A stretch of DNA of 64,000 nucleotides. Source: Oceanobacter sp. Its GTDB lineage: Bacteria > Pseudomonadota > Gammaproteobacteria > Pseudomonadales > Oceanobacteraceae. The stretch lies in NCBI GenBank assembly GCA_002733645.1, contig NVWL01000019.1, forward strand, positions 1 through 64,000. Reading direction: 5' to 3'. Shown piece after piece: positions 36,958-45,996 of this stretch; within the stretch, counting starts at the first letter, position 1; each line of letters starts with the position of its first letter. Both the position numbers and the translations under genes were made by a program. The notes under the pieces are model-generated. The model searched no databases. It was given only the letters and a program-made list of their open reading frames with translations, and was not told the DNA's origin.

Positions 36958-38340
36958 ATGCTGAGGAAACACCTGCTACACCCACTGCTAATCACAATGG
37001 GCCTGACATTGACCTTTGGTAGTGTGAACGCGGAAGAAGCAAGCACTCCAGATTCCCCCACTCCACGAGATTTAAGCAAAGAGCTGCCGTTACAGGATTT
37101 GCGCACGTTCACTGAAATATTCGAACGTATTCGCAGCTCTTATGTGGAAGAAGTCGATGATCACACGCTATTTAATAATGCCATCCAAGGTATGCTTGAG
37201 TCACTTGATCCACACTCAGCCTATCTACGCGAAGAAGACTTTACCGACCTGCAAGAAAACACCTCAGGTAAGTTTGGTGGCTTAGGCATCGAAGTCGGCA
37301 TGGAAAACGGCTTAATTCGGGTAATCACTCCCATTGATGATACCCCAGCGCAACGCGCTGGAATTCGTCCTGGTGACTTAATCGTATCGTTAGATGGTGA
37401 AGCCGTTATGGGCCTCAACCTTGGCGACGCGGTAGAGCGTATGCGCGGCGAGCCGGGCACCGTCATTACCATTGAAGTGCGCCGTGAAGGCGTGGCCGAG
37501 TTGCTATCCTTCGCACTCGAACGTGCAGAAATTAAAGTTGCCAGTGTGCGTACTGAAAAATTAAGCGGTGACATTGGCTACGTTCGTATCACCCAGTTCC
37601 AAGAAAAAACCGGGCGCGAACTAAACGAAGCGCTACACGCGTGGAAAACCGACAGCGAATTAAACGGCGTTATTCTCGATTTGCGTAACAACCCGGGAGG
37701 CGTATTACAAGCGGCCGTTGAAGTGGTTGATAGCTTCGTCAGCGACGGCCTTATTGTGTACACCAAAGGACGTAACCCACTGTCTGACATGAATTATGCA
37801 GCCCAGAGTGACACCTTATTTCCTGATGTTCCGTTAGTCGTATTAATTAATGGCGGCTCTGCATCGGCCTCAGAAATTGTCGCTGGTGCTCTGCAAGACC
37901 ATAAACGCGCGGTTATTGTTGGCACTCGTTCATTTGGTAAAGGCTCAGTACAAACCGTACTTCCTGTTACCGAGACCTCAGCGGTGAAACTCACCACCGC
38001 GCGCTATTTCACACCCGATGGCCGCTCTATTCAGGCGCAAGGTATCTCACCTGACATCGCGATAGAACAAAGCGAAGTCACTCCCCTTGAGCAACGTTTT
38101 TATAAAGAATCGGATTTACCGGGTCATTTAAGCAACCCAACCTCTGATAAAGAAGAAGCAACCGATAAAACAGCAGACACGCCAAAAAATCGGAAAGACG
38201 ATTTAATTGCTCGTGACTTTCAGTTATATGAAGCACATACATTACTTCGCGGGGTAAGTATTCTTGCACCAAAGAAAACAGCAAAAGCAACGTCTAAAAA
38301 TGTCGATGCTGTAAGTAAGACTGAAACAACAAACGACTGA
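36958..38340 (+). CDS. ctpA: Carboxy-terminal processing protease (S41 family)
   Basis: 460 residues from the ATG at 36958, which gives a proper signal peptide (HLLHPLLITMGLTLTFGSVNA). An ATG at 36910 is in frame but would hide it. The order is a PDZ domain (about 85-170, GLGIEVGMENGLIRVITPID) and then the S41 catalytic domain with Ser in NGGSASASEIVAG and Lys in TRSFGKGSVQT. A charged, Lys-rich tail follows. It is a periplasmic protease that trims envelope proteins, often those controlling peptidoglycan hydrolases, which fits its place after envC. Confidence 0.93.
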   Translation: MLRKHLLHPLLITMGLTLTFGSVNAEEASTPDSPTPRDLSKELPLQDLRTFTEIFERIRSSYVEEVDDHTLFNNAIQGMLESLDPHSAYLREEDFTDLQENTSGKFGGLGIEVGMENGLIRVITPIDDTPAQRAGIRPGDLIVSLDGEAVMGLNLGDAVERMRGEPGTVITIEVRREGVAELLSFALERAEIKVASVRTEKLSGDIGYVRITQFQEKTGRELNEALHAWKTDSELNGVILDLRNNPGGVLQAAVEVVDSFVSDGLIVYTKGRNPLSDMNYAAQSDTLFPDVPLVVLINGGSASASEIVAGALQDHKRAVIVGTRSFGKGSVQTVLPVTETSAVKLTTARYFTPDGRSIQAQGISPDIAIEQSEVTPLEQRFYKESDLPGHLSNPTSDKEEATDKTADTPKNRKDDLIARDFQLYEAHTLLRGVSILAPKKTAKATSKNVDAVSKTETTND

Positions 38341-38357
38341 ATAGGTTGTATTTGAAC

Positions 38358-39194
38358 ATGGCAATGCACGGAATAATAACATTGGCCTTGCCATTTCATA
38401 TCTTTCTCAAAACGTCTTTGACTCTTCTCTGCTTGTTGTCATCCATTGCACAAGCAGCGCCTTCCCTTGTCATCATCCTTGATGATATTGGCAATAACTA
38501 CGCACTCGGTAAACGCGCCATCGAATTGCCCGGTAGCCTGACCCTCGCCTTTTTACCTCACACGCCATTTGCTGCAAGCCTTGCCGAACAAGCATCAAAA
38601 CAGCCAACTAATCATCAAAAAGGCATCATGCTTCACGCCCCAATGGCAAACGAAACCGGCGCTAAACTAGGGCCGGGGGCCATGACCGAGGAGATGGATA
38701 AAGAGACTCTGCAAGCCACCCTTGAAGATAACCTCAACTCAATTCCTCACGTTCGTGGGGTGAATAATCATATGGGCAGTTTATTAACCCAACAACAGCA
38801 CAGCATGACTTGGGTAATGGACGTCATTGAAAAACGCGGCTTATATTTTGTAGATAGCTTAACTAATCCGGCCAGTGTCGCGGCTGAAACAGCAGAAAAA
38901 ACGGGGGTTCCATCCGCGGAGCGTGATGTATTTTTGGATAACGAGCGAGAGTTAGGGTCATTGGTAAAGCAATTTCAACAAGCCCTCGATGTGGCGCGCA
39001 AGCAGGGCCACGTTATTTTAATTGGCCACCCCTACCCAGAAACACTCGATTTTCTTGAGGCCGTATTGCCAACACTCGAAGAAAAAGAAAACATCGAACT
39101 ACTGACCGCTGATGATTTTTTAGCACGTAAAATGTGGTTACAAGGCGCTCAACCTACTCAGGTCTCACGCCTTCAATTACAGTTATTGCCTTAA
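38358..39194 (+). CDS. Divergent polysaccharide deacetylase family protein (YibQ)
   Basis: About 278 residues with an N-terminal signal (LLCLLSSIAQA). SLVIILDDIGNNYALG opens a NodB-like deacetylase barrel. HAPMANETG, GVNNHMGSL and the late HVILIGHPYPETL are the conserved landmarks of the divergent (YibQ/DUF610) group. Substrate unknown. It follows ctpA by a few bases, the conserved envC-ctpA-yibQ order. The ATG at 38364 is also possible. Confidence 0.88.
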   Translation: MAMHGIITLALPFHIFLKTSLTLLCLLSSIAQAAPSLVIILDDIGNNYALGKRAIELPGSLTLAFLPHTPFAASLAEQASKQPTNHQKGIMLHAPMANETGAKLGPGAMTEEMDKETLQATLEDNLNSIPHVRGVNNHMGSLLTQQQHSMTWVMDVIEKRGLYFVDSLTNPASVAAETAEKTGVPSAERDVFLDNERELGSLVKQFQQALDVARKQGHVILIGHPYPETLDFLEAVLPTLEEKENIELLTADDFLARKMWLQGAQPTQVSRLQLQLLP

Positions 39195-39200
39195 TAAAAA

Positions 39201-39339
39201 TTAAAACTGATAACCCATACCTAAATTAAAACCATCGCCTGAGTTTATATCTTCACGACTTTCTGCATCATCATTCTGCAACTGGTAATCCGCTTTAAAT
39301 ACAACATCCGGGTGTGGATAATAATTCACCCCGAAGTCC
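39201..39339 (-). pseudogene. C-terminal remnant of an outer-membrane porin
   Basis: The minus strand reads DFGVNYYPHPDVVFKADYQL and, after about 15 residues, DGFNLGMGYQF before a TAA at 39203-39201. The terminal Phe, the alternating aromatic strands and the FGVNYYPHPDVVFKADYQ motif are those of phosphate-selective-porin-like proteins. An in-frame TAA lies just upstream of the Asp codon, so only about 45 residues remain. Confidence 0.7.
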
Positions 39340-39383
39340 GTTTATGTCGCACCGTCGTCTTTGTTCTGGTTGAATATACCGGA

Positions 39384-39749
39384 CTGGCGTCCTCTAATGC
39401 CCTACCTGCCACCGAAAACACCACGTTACTTGAAGGTAAATTCCGTGTACCGAGCTTGCGTAACGTCGCCGTCACCGCTCCTTATATGCACAACGGCGTT
39501 TTCAATAAATTAGATACCGTGATTCGTTTTTACGATAAGCATCTGACGAACTCAGACAATACTATCAATCCAGAAACCGGAGTCGCTTGGGCTGCTCCCG
39601 AAGTGGCTGACAATATCAGTACCGCTGAGTTGCAAGATGGCCGCAAACTCACTGATAACGAAATAGATGCATTGGTATGCTTCCTCCGTAGTTTAACGGA
39701 TGAGGCTTACGAAGCGCTTATTCCTGACGATGGATTGGTGTGCGAGTAA
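39384..39749 (+). pseudogene. C-terminal remnant of a MauG-type di-heme cytochrome c peroxidase
   Basis: The frame encodes LLEGKFRVPSLRNVAVTAPY, MHNGVFNKLDTVIRFYDKHL and a C-terminal ELQDGRKLTDNEIDALVCFL, the last third of di-heme peroxidases of the CCP/MauG family. Both CxxCH haem sites, which lie upstream in intact proteins, are missing. No credible start or signal peptide precedes it. The upstream bases belong to an oppositely oriented porin remnant, so this is a deletion scar. Confidence 0.8.
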
Positions 39750-40718
39750 TCACAACCAGCGTATTTTTTTGAAGACAATCAACAAACTAACGGCAATGGT
39801 GCCCATCACGGCAAGCAGAATAAAATAGCCATTCTGCGCATGTAATTCGGGTATATGGTCGAAGTTCATACCGTACAAGCCCGCCAAAAAACCAAGCGGT
39901 ATAAAGATGGCCGTAATCACAGTTAATACTTGCATTGTGCGGTTTAGCTGGTGCGACGATATTGAAAGATATCCATCAATTAAATCGCCACAGATGCTGT
40001 AAAACATTTCTGTCATGGTATACAAACGATCAAATCTATCGTGCAGGTCAGTAATTGCATGCCCCATCGCATCTTCTGAGTTTGCTAGGGCAAGATAATC
40101 ATCACCACGCAGCTCGTCAGTAATATTGCGGTGATAATTAAATAAGCGACGAAGCTTCACTAGTTTAGAGCGGTAATTCACTAATTCTCGCATCAACTCA
40201 TCATTGCCGTTGGTCATCAACGAATCTTCGATATCACTCAAGTGTGTCTCAAATTCCAGCAATGCATCTAAGTACAACCCTGCCGAAGTATGCATAATGC
40301 GAAGCGCTAAGTGACCAGGCCCTTGCTTTAACAAGGTACCGGACGCTTCAGCGAAGAACTTTTCAATACTCACTGCTTTTTGTGGATGGCACGTAATCAG
40401 GATATTTTTACCGATAAAGAATCCCAACGTTTGCGGCTCGTGCTTTAACTCTGCGGTAAAGTTAGCGATCCCGCGATATAAAATAAATGTGTATTCACCG
40501 AACTCTTCAATTTTCGGTGGGTGACGTGCGCGCTGAGTGTCTTGAATAGCCAGCGGATGGCAATTCATTTTTTCTAAAATAGCTTTTTCAGATTCCTGAC
40601 TTTCAGCCTCGATATCCAGCCACAAAGTCGCACCTGGTGATGAACGCCATTCGTCTACTAATTCGATGCCGCCCATTTTAGTGGCGCCATTTTTAGCCGT
40701 TAGTATGCTACGGATCAT
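39750..40718 (-). CDS. CorA-family divalent metal transporter (ZntB-like)
   Basis: 322 residues. The large N-terminal cytoplasmic domain is followed by two C-terminal TM helices (about 262-285 and 297-318). The first ends in the signature YGMNF, and the periplasmic loop is DHIPELHAQNGY. It forms a pentameric channel for Mg2+, Zn2+ or similar ions, but the ion cannot be told from sequence. The stop codon touches the peroxidase remnant's stop. Confidence 0.9.
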   Translation of the reverse strand: MIRSILTAKNGATKMGGIELVDEWRSSPGATLWLDIEAESQESEKAILEKMNCHPLAIQDTQRARHPPKIEEFGEYTFILYRGIANFTAELKHEPQTLGFFIGKNILITCHPQKAVSIEKFFAEASGTLLKQGPGHLALRIMHTSAGLYLDALLEFETHLSDIEDSLMTNGNDELMRELVNYRSKLVKLRRLFNYHRNITDELRGDDYLALANSEDAMGHAITDLHDRFDRLYTMTEMFYSICGDLIDGYLSISSHQLNRTMQVLTVITAIFIPLGFLAGLYGMNFDHIPELHAQNGYFILLAVMGTIAVSLLIVFKKIRWL

Positions 40719-40765
40719 AGGTATTTACTCACTTAATACGCTGTAAACTTTATTCAAAGTACACA

Positions 40766-43192
40766 TTAAAACAACCGGTGCTGATTACTGGTTAAATTCA
40801 AAAATGAATCACCGGTAAATTGAAACATTGCCTCGGCAACTGGCTGTAATTGCTTCTCAAGGTAGTGCCCATAATCAATGGCTGAATGACGAATATTGTC
40901 AGGCTCTGGGCCATTCAGGGTGATCAAATACGTCACCCAACCGCCCCGGTCTTGGTAGCGTGCCGAGCGACCTTGTGCTTCAAGCCAACGATCCATCATT
41001 GCCGCCGCTTTTGCATGTGGTGGGCGACTTTTTTGATAGTGCGTTAATGGTCGGCGTAGACGTTTACGGTATATCAGAAGATGATCACGTTCACCTGCTA
41101 ATAATGCCGTCACTTCACTCTTCAACCAATCTTGCCACGGCTCTTGATAAAATATACGCCGGTATAACTCTTTCTGAAACTCGCGCGCCAGCGGTGTCCA
41201 GTCACTACGAACAGCCTCCAGCCCTTTAAATACAAGCGCTTCAGAACCCGCCTTAATACCTGCATAGCGCTTTTTGCTGCCGGTCTCTGCCCCCCGTATA
41301 GAAGGCATAAAAAAACGACGATAGTGAGTTTCATACTCCAGTTCCAAATAACTAGGAAGCGAAAACTCACGCTCTAATTCATCTTGCAACCAAGCATTAA
41401 TATCCTTCACCAATTGGTGTCCTATGACATCAGCTTCGGCATCCGTGACATCTGTTTTTAACCACACAAACACTGAATCTGTATCGCCGTATATCACGTC
41501 ATAACCTTGCTGCTGTATCCAACCAGTAGTACGTTGAATAATGTCATGGCCACGCTTAGTGATAGAGGCCGCAAGACGGGTGTCGTAAAAACGACAGCCA
41601 TCCGATCCTAAGATGCCATAGCAAGACGCCATAATGATTTTTATTGATTGCGACAACGGTGTGTTGCCTTCCGTTTTAGCCGTTTCTCGTAACTCGCCTA
41701 AATGTCGAATCAAATCTGGCAATACATGGTGTTCACGATGAAAGTGGCCACCAAAATACCCCGGTATTGTTCGGGGTTCTTCTGATGTGTCATCTAAACT
41801 CTCAACAGCAGACAGCCCTTCGATCAAGCCCAGAGGATCAATGCAAAAAGTCCGAATAATAGACGGATAAAGGCTCTTAAAATCCAATACCAGCACATGC
41901 TCATACAAGCCAGGTATGGAGTCCATTACATAGCCACCTGGGCTTTTTTCGGCACTGTAGCCATCGCCTAAGTTTGGAGCCACCCAGCCTTTTCGATGCA
42001 GACGAGGCAAATACATATTTTCAAAGGCCGCGACAGAGCCGCCCATACGATCCATCAATAACCCAGTCATCTGGGAGCGCTCTATTAAAAACTCAAACAA
42101 GTCGGTTTTAATAAAAATTCGCCAGACGAGTTCGCAATCTTTCAAGTTGTATTCAGCCAGCCTTTTTTTGCCATGCTCAAATAAATGCTCAATATCGCTG
42201 CCTCGCTCTTCGCCGTGTAGCAATTTGGCATCACCAAGCAGCACTTTTGCGACGTCATCCAAGGCGAAACTATCAAAGTGCCAAGTGGCGGTTCTTAGGC
42301 ACTCAATGCCGTCTAAAATAACGCGGCCCGGGGTATGTAAAAATATTCGATCGGGCTTTTGTTGCGACTGTCGCCATTCAATCGGTGAAGCATTCCGACC
42401 AAGATTAAAATCAATATCATGTTGTTCAAATTTACGTTTTAAGAACGCCATATCAAACTGAATAAAATTCCAGCCAATGATCAAATCAGGATCGTACTCA
42501 GCCACTACGTCGAGAAAACGTTTAAGCAGAGCTGGCTCATCCGCTACTGCTTCATAATATTCGGGCGTTAAATTTTCGGCATTATTACCATCACAAAGTG
42601 CTTCATCGATCATCAACACCAGCGAAAAATCGGGGGCGTAAAACCCGATAGAAAACAAACGATCAGGCTGATGTAAACGCGGATAGGAGGTTTCAATATC
42701 GATCGATAAACAGCTCAACGCCGGACGGTAATCACCCGGCTTAATTTGAGCACCTATGGCGTCTTGCCAAGCACCTTGATTAATCTCGGCTGGCGCTTTT
42801 TCGACGAGGCTTTCGTACCCCAATACCGCACCACCCGCCACAAAACGCTCCATCAGGTATCGATCGGTTGGGCGAATATCCAATTCCCAAATGCCCACGC
42901 CTTGATCACGCATAACATCACGCCAGCGGTATAAACGATTCGAGGGTAGGTAACACGCCAACGCGTCACGGCCATCAAACAGACGCAAAGACACATCCTT
43001 CAATGTAATTGGCCAACCTAACGAGCGAATTGCTAATTCCGCTTTTGCCCGATCTGCGCGCGCAATAAAGCAAATGCATGACTGTTCAATAGTGGTACGC
43101 ACAGGCCCTTCTGGCGTCGACCACCAAAAGGTAAGTAAGGTTTGATCGCCGTTGTCGTGCCAGCGGCTACTAAGTAAAAAGGCAGGGAGCAA
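40766..43192 (-). CDS. polB: DNA polymerase II (family B)
   Basis: About 808 residues from a TTG at 43192, where similarity to family starts begins (PAFLLSSRWHDN). An ATG at 43258 is in frame but would overlap the divergent gene by ten bases. The exonuclease motif is LSIDIETSYPRL. The polymerase motifs are A, DFKSLYPSIIRTF, B around KIIMASCYGILGS, and C, YGDTDSVFVW. It is usually SOS-induced for translesion synthesis and repair. I saw no clear LexA box upstream. The start is uncertain. Confidence 0.93.
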   Translation of the reverse strand: MLPAFLLSSRWHDNGDQTLLTFWWSTPEGPVRTTIEQSCICFIARADRAKAELAIRSLGWPITLKDVSLRLFDGRDALACYLPSNRLYRWRDVMRDQGVGIWELDIRPTDRYLMERFVAGGAVLGYESLVEKAPAEINQGAWQDAIGAQIKPGDYRPALSCLSIDIETSYPRLHQPDRLFSIGFYAPDFSLVLMIDEALCDGNNAENLTPEYYEAVADEPALLKRFLDVVAEYDPDLIIGWNFIQFDMAFLKRKFEQHDIDFNLGRNASPIEWRQSQQKPDRIFLHTPGRVILDGIECLRTATWHFDSFALDDVAKVLLGDAKLLHGEERGSDIEHLFEHGKKRLAEYNLKDCELVWRIFIKTDLFEFLIERSQMTGLLMDRMGGSVAAFENMYLPRLHRKGWVAPNLGDGYSAEKSPGGYVMDSIPGLYEHVLVLDFKSLYPSIIRTFCIDPLGLIEGLSAVESLDDTSEEPRTIPGYFGGHFHREHHVLPDLIRHLGELRETAKTEGNTPLSQSIKIIMASCYGILGSDGCRFYDTRLAASITKRGHDIIQRTTGWIQQQGYDVIYGDTDSVFVWLKTDVTDAEADVIGHQLVKDINAWLQDELEREFSLPSYLELEYETHYRRFFMPSIRGAETGSKKRYAGIKAGSEALVFKGLEAVRSDWTPLAREFQKELYRRIFYQEPWQDWLKSEVTALLAGERDHLLIYRKRLRRPLTHYQKSRPPHAKAAAMMDRWLEAQGRSARYQDRGGWVTYLITLNGPEPDNIRHSAIDYGHYLEKQLQPVAEAMFQFTGDSFLNLTSNQHRLF

Positions 43193-43248
43193 TGGGGTGT
43201 CGTTTTTTGTACTAAAGTAATAAGTGAGTCTATTGCAGGAGTTAGCCG

Positions 43249-43587
43249 ATGACCACACCTCAAATCAGTCAGGATCCGCTTTACCAAATGCTACGCAACG
43301 ATGACGTTGCCGGTTTCAACCAAGCTCGGGAGTCTGGGCAGGCGTGTGATCTTCAAGGATGTGATTTAAGAGGCTTAGATTTACGCAAGCTAAACCTAAC
43401 CGGAATGGACCTCACGGATACCTACTTCCGAGGCTCTGACCTACGTGGTATCGACTTCCGCGGTTGTCGTCTTGATGGTGCCAGTCTTGCAGATGCAAGG
43501 GTAAGTGGCTGTTATTTCCCTAACGACATCTCCGCCACAGAGATCCAGATGTCCGTATCGCTAGGTACTCGTTTACGACAATTATAA
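43249..43587 (+). CDS. Pentapeptide-repeat protein
   Basis: 112 residues. From about residue 35 there are successive A/C-D/N-L-x-x pentapeptides (CDLRGLDLRKLNLTGMDL, then SDLRGIDFRG and ASLADARVSG), forming a small right-handed beta-helix of about two to three turns. There is no signal peptide and no gyrase-protecting family feature that I recognise. Function unknown. It is divergent from polB. Confidence 0.75.
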   Translation: MTTPQISQDPLYQMLRNDDVAGFNQARESGQACDLQGCDLRGLDLRKLNLTGMDLTDTYFRGSDLRGIDFRGCRLDGASLADARVSGCYFPNDISATEIQMSVSLGTRLRQL

Positions 43588-43696
43588 GAATATGTGACTC
43601 AGTTATCATCCCGCGGCCCTCGAACTTACTCTTGCCTACAATCGGGTTACAGTAGACAAGTTGATAAATTGCTCATAGAGGCAAGAGAGGCCCCCC

Positions 43697-44503
43697 ATGT
43701 ACTTAAATGGAAATACACCCGTCCCCGGATTTGAACAAGCCGTTCCTAAGCTACAGCATCTTGCTCAAGAGATGCTTAATGGGTTTGAATTTACACAGGA
43801 TGTAATCACTTTCGAGTCGGTGGAGGATCTCTACGAACTCTTTGATGAAGACACTCTATTTTTAGTCAATGATGGCATCATTAACCTAACCAGTAACGAT
43901 GTCACATTGATCAGTTATGAAGAAGGAGACCTTATTGGCATCGCCAACAGCTTCCACCTTCCTTCGCCGTGCTTAACGACCGATGGCTACGTTGAACTTC
44001 AACCCGTCAATCGCGATGATTTCCTCCTGCATTTATACGATGACAAGCGACGCCAGCATTGCTGGACGCACTATCTCGTGACCATGAATGCCATCATGAT
44101 GAATAAAATTTCAACCACCACTGATAGCCAAGCCAAGCCTGCAGCAGGGTTTCTGAATTTCGCTCCGGGCCAAACGATTATTCAACAAGGCGACGACGCC
44201 GACATGGTGTACACCCTTATTAGCGGTGAGGCTAACGTATTGGTGGATGGCACCATCGTAGGTCAATTAGAGGAAGAAGAAGTATTTGGTGCGATGGCTG
44301 CATTCACTAAAGAAAAACGTTCTGCCTCAATTGTCGCGCAATCACACTGTTCTGTGATGGCGGTGCCACAAGAAGATTTCACCATTTTGATCGAGGCTCA
44401 GCCTAGAGCCGCTGTGAATCTAATTCAGGGGTTAGCCAAACGTATTTTGATAATGAATAAGCAGTTGCTAGAGAGCCCACAAGCACAAACGCAGAATATG
44501 TAA
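43697..44503 (+). CDS. Cyclic nucleotide-binding domain protein
   Basis: 268 residues. The C-terminal part (about 145-255) is a cNMP-binding fold with FAPGQTIIQQGDDADMVYTL, the GEANVL strand and FGAMAAFTKEKRSASIVA (phosphate-binding cassette region). The N-terminal half looks like a second, degenerate domain of the same type. There is no helix-turn-helix, so it is not itself a CRP-like regulator. The phosphate-binding Arg position reads KRSASI, so ligand binding is plausible but unproven. Confidence 0.8.
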   Translation: MYLNGNTPVPGFEQAVPKLQHLAQEMLNGFEFTQDVITFESVEDLYELFDEDTLFLVNDGIINLTSNDVTLISYEEGDLIGIANSFHLPSPCLTTDGYVELQPVNRDDFLLHLYDDKRRQHCWTHYLVTMNAIMMNKISTTTDSQAKPAAGFLNFAPGQTIIQQGDDADMVYTLISGEANVLVDGTIVGQLEEEEVFGAMAAFTKEKRSASIVAQSHCSVMAVPQEDFTILIEAQPRAAVNLIQGLAKRILIMNKQLLESPQAQTQNM

Positions 44504-44519
44504 TCTTTACAAAACTAAA

Positions 44520-44560
44520 TGCGAATCATTATTGACTGCATTTATAAATCTATTTAGTAT
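44520..44560 (+). promoter_or_regulatory. Sigma-70 promoter overlapped by a Fur-box-like sequence
   Basis: TTGACT (44532-44537) and TAGTAT (44555-44560) are separated by exactly 17 bases. TGCGAATCATTATTG (44520-44534) matches the 7-1-7 Fur core (TGAtAAT-n-ATTaTcA) at most positions and overlaps the -35 element, so iron-bound Fur could repress from here. The promoter is convincing. The Fur assignment is moderate. Confidence 0.65.
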
Positions 44561-44567
44561 GGGTCCT

Positions 44568-44698
44568 GTTGTTGGTTTTAGCGGCCAACAACGTTCAACA
44601 TTCTGGCGGCAGCGTCGAATGGTGATCTCTCTCATCAATGGCCGAGAGGCCATGCTAATCACGGTTGCTTTGCCCCTCTTATTGAGGGGCGCTTTTTT
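44568..44698 (+). ncRNA. Candidate small RNA, possibly iron-regulated
   Basis: From the predicted start seven bases after the -10 element, an RNA of about 131 nt reads three hairpins: GTTGTTGG/CCAACAAC (44568-44575 / 44585-44592), ATGGCC/GGCCAT (around 44638-44653) and a terminal stem. It ends in a strong rho-independent terminator. No ribosome binding site plus convincing reading frame lies inside. It does not match RyhB or PrrF by eye. With the Fur-like box on its promoter it could be a functional analogue of them, which is inference. Confidence 0.65.
44672..44698 (+). terminator. Rho-independent terminator of the candidate sRNA
   Basis: GCCCCTC (44672-44678), loop TTATT, GAGGGGC (44684-44690), then GC and six T. 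Confidence 0.88.
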
Positions 44699-44842
44699 AT
44701 CCTGCGACCTGTCCCTGCTAGCCTATGACCTATCATCTAGCCTGCGGCCTATGACCGATCCTCTAGCAAGTACCAAACATCCGTTATATCCTCACCGTGC
44801 CAGTATTTACACCATTGATGAATCACTCAGTGAGCTACTTCC

Positions 44843-45190
44843 ATGAGACATGCCCTTTGCCAAGACCACGAAATGTTAGAAGGAACATCACGAGGGTTTG
44901 AATTGGAAGGCCAATCGATATTTCTGGTACGTCGCCAAAACAAGGTATATGCATACCGTAATCGCTGCCCTCACCTGGGGATTAATCTTGAATGGCAACC
45001 AGACCAATTCTTAGACGCTGATGCCTGTTTGATCCAGTGCGCCATGCACGGTGCCTTATTTATCATTGAATCTGGGCAATGCATCTCTGGTCCGTGCACT
45101 GGACAATCATTAACGGCGTTACCGTGTGATATTGAAAATGGCGATATATGGGTTCAACTTCCCGATGACTCAGAATCAAGCGCTCGATAA
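44843..45190 (+). CDS. Rieske [2Fe-2S] domain protein
   Basis: 115 residues forming a single Rieske ferredoxin domain: box 1 NRCPHLGINLEW (Cys-Pro-His) and box 2 CAMHGALFIIESGQC (Cys-x2-His), followed by GPCTGQSLTALPCDIENG. There is no oxygenase alpha domain and no signal, so it is a small soluble electron carrier or nitrite-reductase-small-subunit-like protein. The partner is unknown. It is convergent with sfsA. Confidence 0.88.
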   Translation: MRHALCQDHEMLEGTSRGFELEGQSIFLVRRQNKVYAYRNRCPHLGINLEWQPDQFLDADACLIQCAMHGALFIIESGQCISGPCTGQSLTALPCDIENGDIWVQLPDDSESSAR

Positions 45191-45230
45191 GAGATACACT
45201 CTTAAAATTTCGCACGCTGAATACCATTGT

Positions 45231-45986
45231 TTATAGTTCTACCGGCAAAAGACCACTAATCCACATTCCTGAATCATCCTCCGCAAACATGACCTGAGCC
45301 GCCATTACCTCAACCCCGTTAGCCATTACTTCTCTCAGCACTTGTGCGTATTTCACATCAATATGATGCGCCACCGTCACCCGTTGTATGCCTTCATGGG
45401 GAACACAAAACAACATCACGGCGCGGTCACCTTCGGCTTTTAAAGCCTCCAAGCGCTTTAGGTGTTTTCGACCACGCTCTGTGACTGCATCCGGAAAGCA
45501 CCCTAATCCGGTATTTAGGATGTGAGAATCTGTGCCTAACTGTTCACGCTCGGGCCAATACTCCTCCAGTAACGTCACGCTTTTCACTTCAATCCAACAA
45601 CGGTGACCGTTTTCGTCAAGCAAGCAAAAATCTAAACGCCCATCTTCCACTTTTGGTTCCGGAAGTAATTCGTCCCATAACGTTAACCCCGGAATCCGGC
45701 GTTGCTCTAACGCTTCTTTCACCAGTTGGTTTGGCCGTGCGGTATTCATACACGCTCGATATTGGCCATCAATTTCAACCCATTCCCAGGTATATCGATA
45801 CTTGCGCTTAGGGTTTTGGCTATCCGATAACCACACACGGCTGCCCGGCTCGGCACAGCGTTTCATTGAGCCAGTATTTGGACAGTGTACTGTGATCTCT
45901 GAGCCGTCAGCCAAGATGACATCCGCCAAAAAGCGCTTATATCGTTTTACCAAGGTCGCTGGTATCAGCGGTAATTCGTATTTCAT
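45231..45986 (-). CDS. sfsA: SfsA, sugar fermentation stimulation protein family
   Basis: 251 residues. The landmarks are HCPNTGSMKRCAEPGSRVWL, NTARPNQLVKEALEQ and the nuclease-like core RLDFCLLDENGHRCWIEVKS and FPDAVTERGRKHLKRL, which resembles a PD-(D/E)xK fold. The name comes from E. coli maltose metabolism effects. The molecular role is probably nucleic-acid binding or cleavage. It lies ten bases before the aminotransferase stop, probably one unit. Confidence 0.93.
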   Translation of the reverse strand: MKYELPLIPATLVKRYKRFLADVILADGSEITVHCPNTGSMKRCAEPGSRVWLSDSQNPKRKYRYTWEWVEIDGQYRACMNTARPNQLVKEALEQRRIPGLTLWDELLPEPKVEDGRLDFCLLDENGHRCWIEVKSVTLLEEYWPEREQLGTDSHILNTGLGCFPDAVTERGRKHLKRLEALKAEGDRAVMLFCVPHEGIQRVTVAHHIDVKYAQVLREVMANGVEVMAAQVMFAEDDSGMWISGLLPVEL

Positions 45987-45996
45987 AGGAATGTGT

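Noticed and set aside
43193-43258. Extended N-terminus of DNA polymerase II from the ATG at 43258
   Set aside because: It would overlap the divergent pentapeptide gene and adds 22 residues with no family similarity.
44532-44846. 104-codon open frame over the candidate sRNA
   Set aside because: It starts inside the -35 element, has no ribosome binding site, runs through a strong terminator and shows no protein-like pattern.
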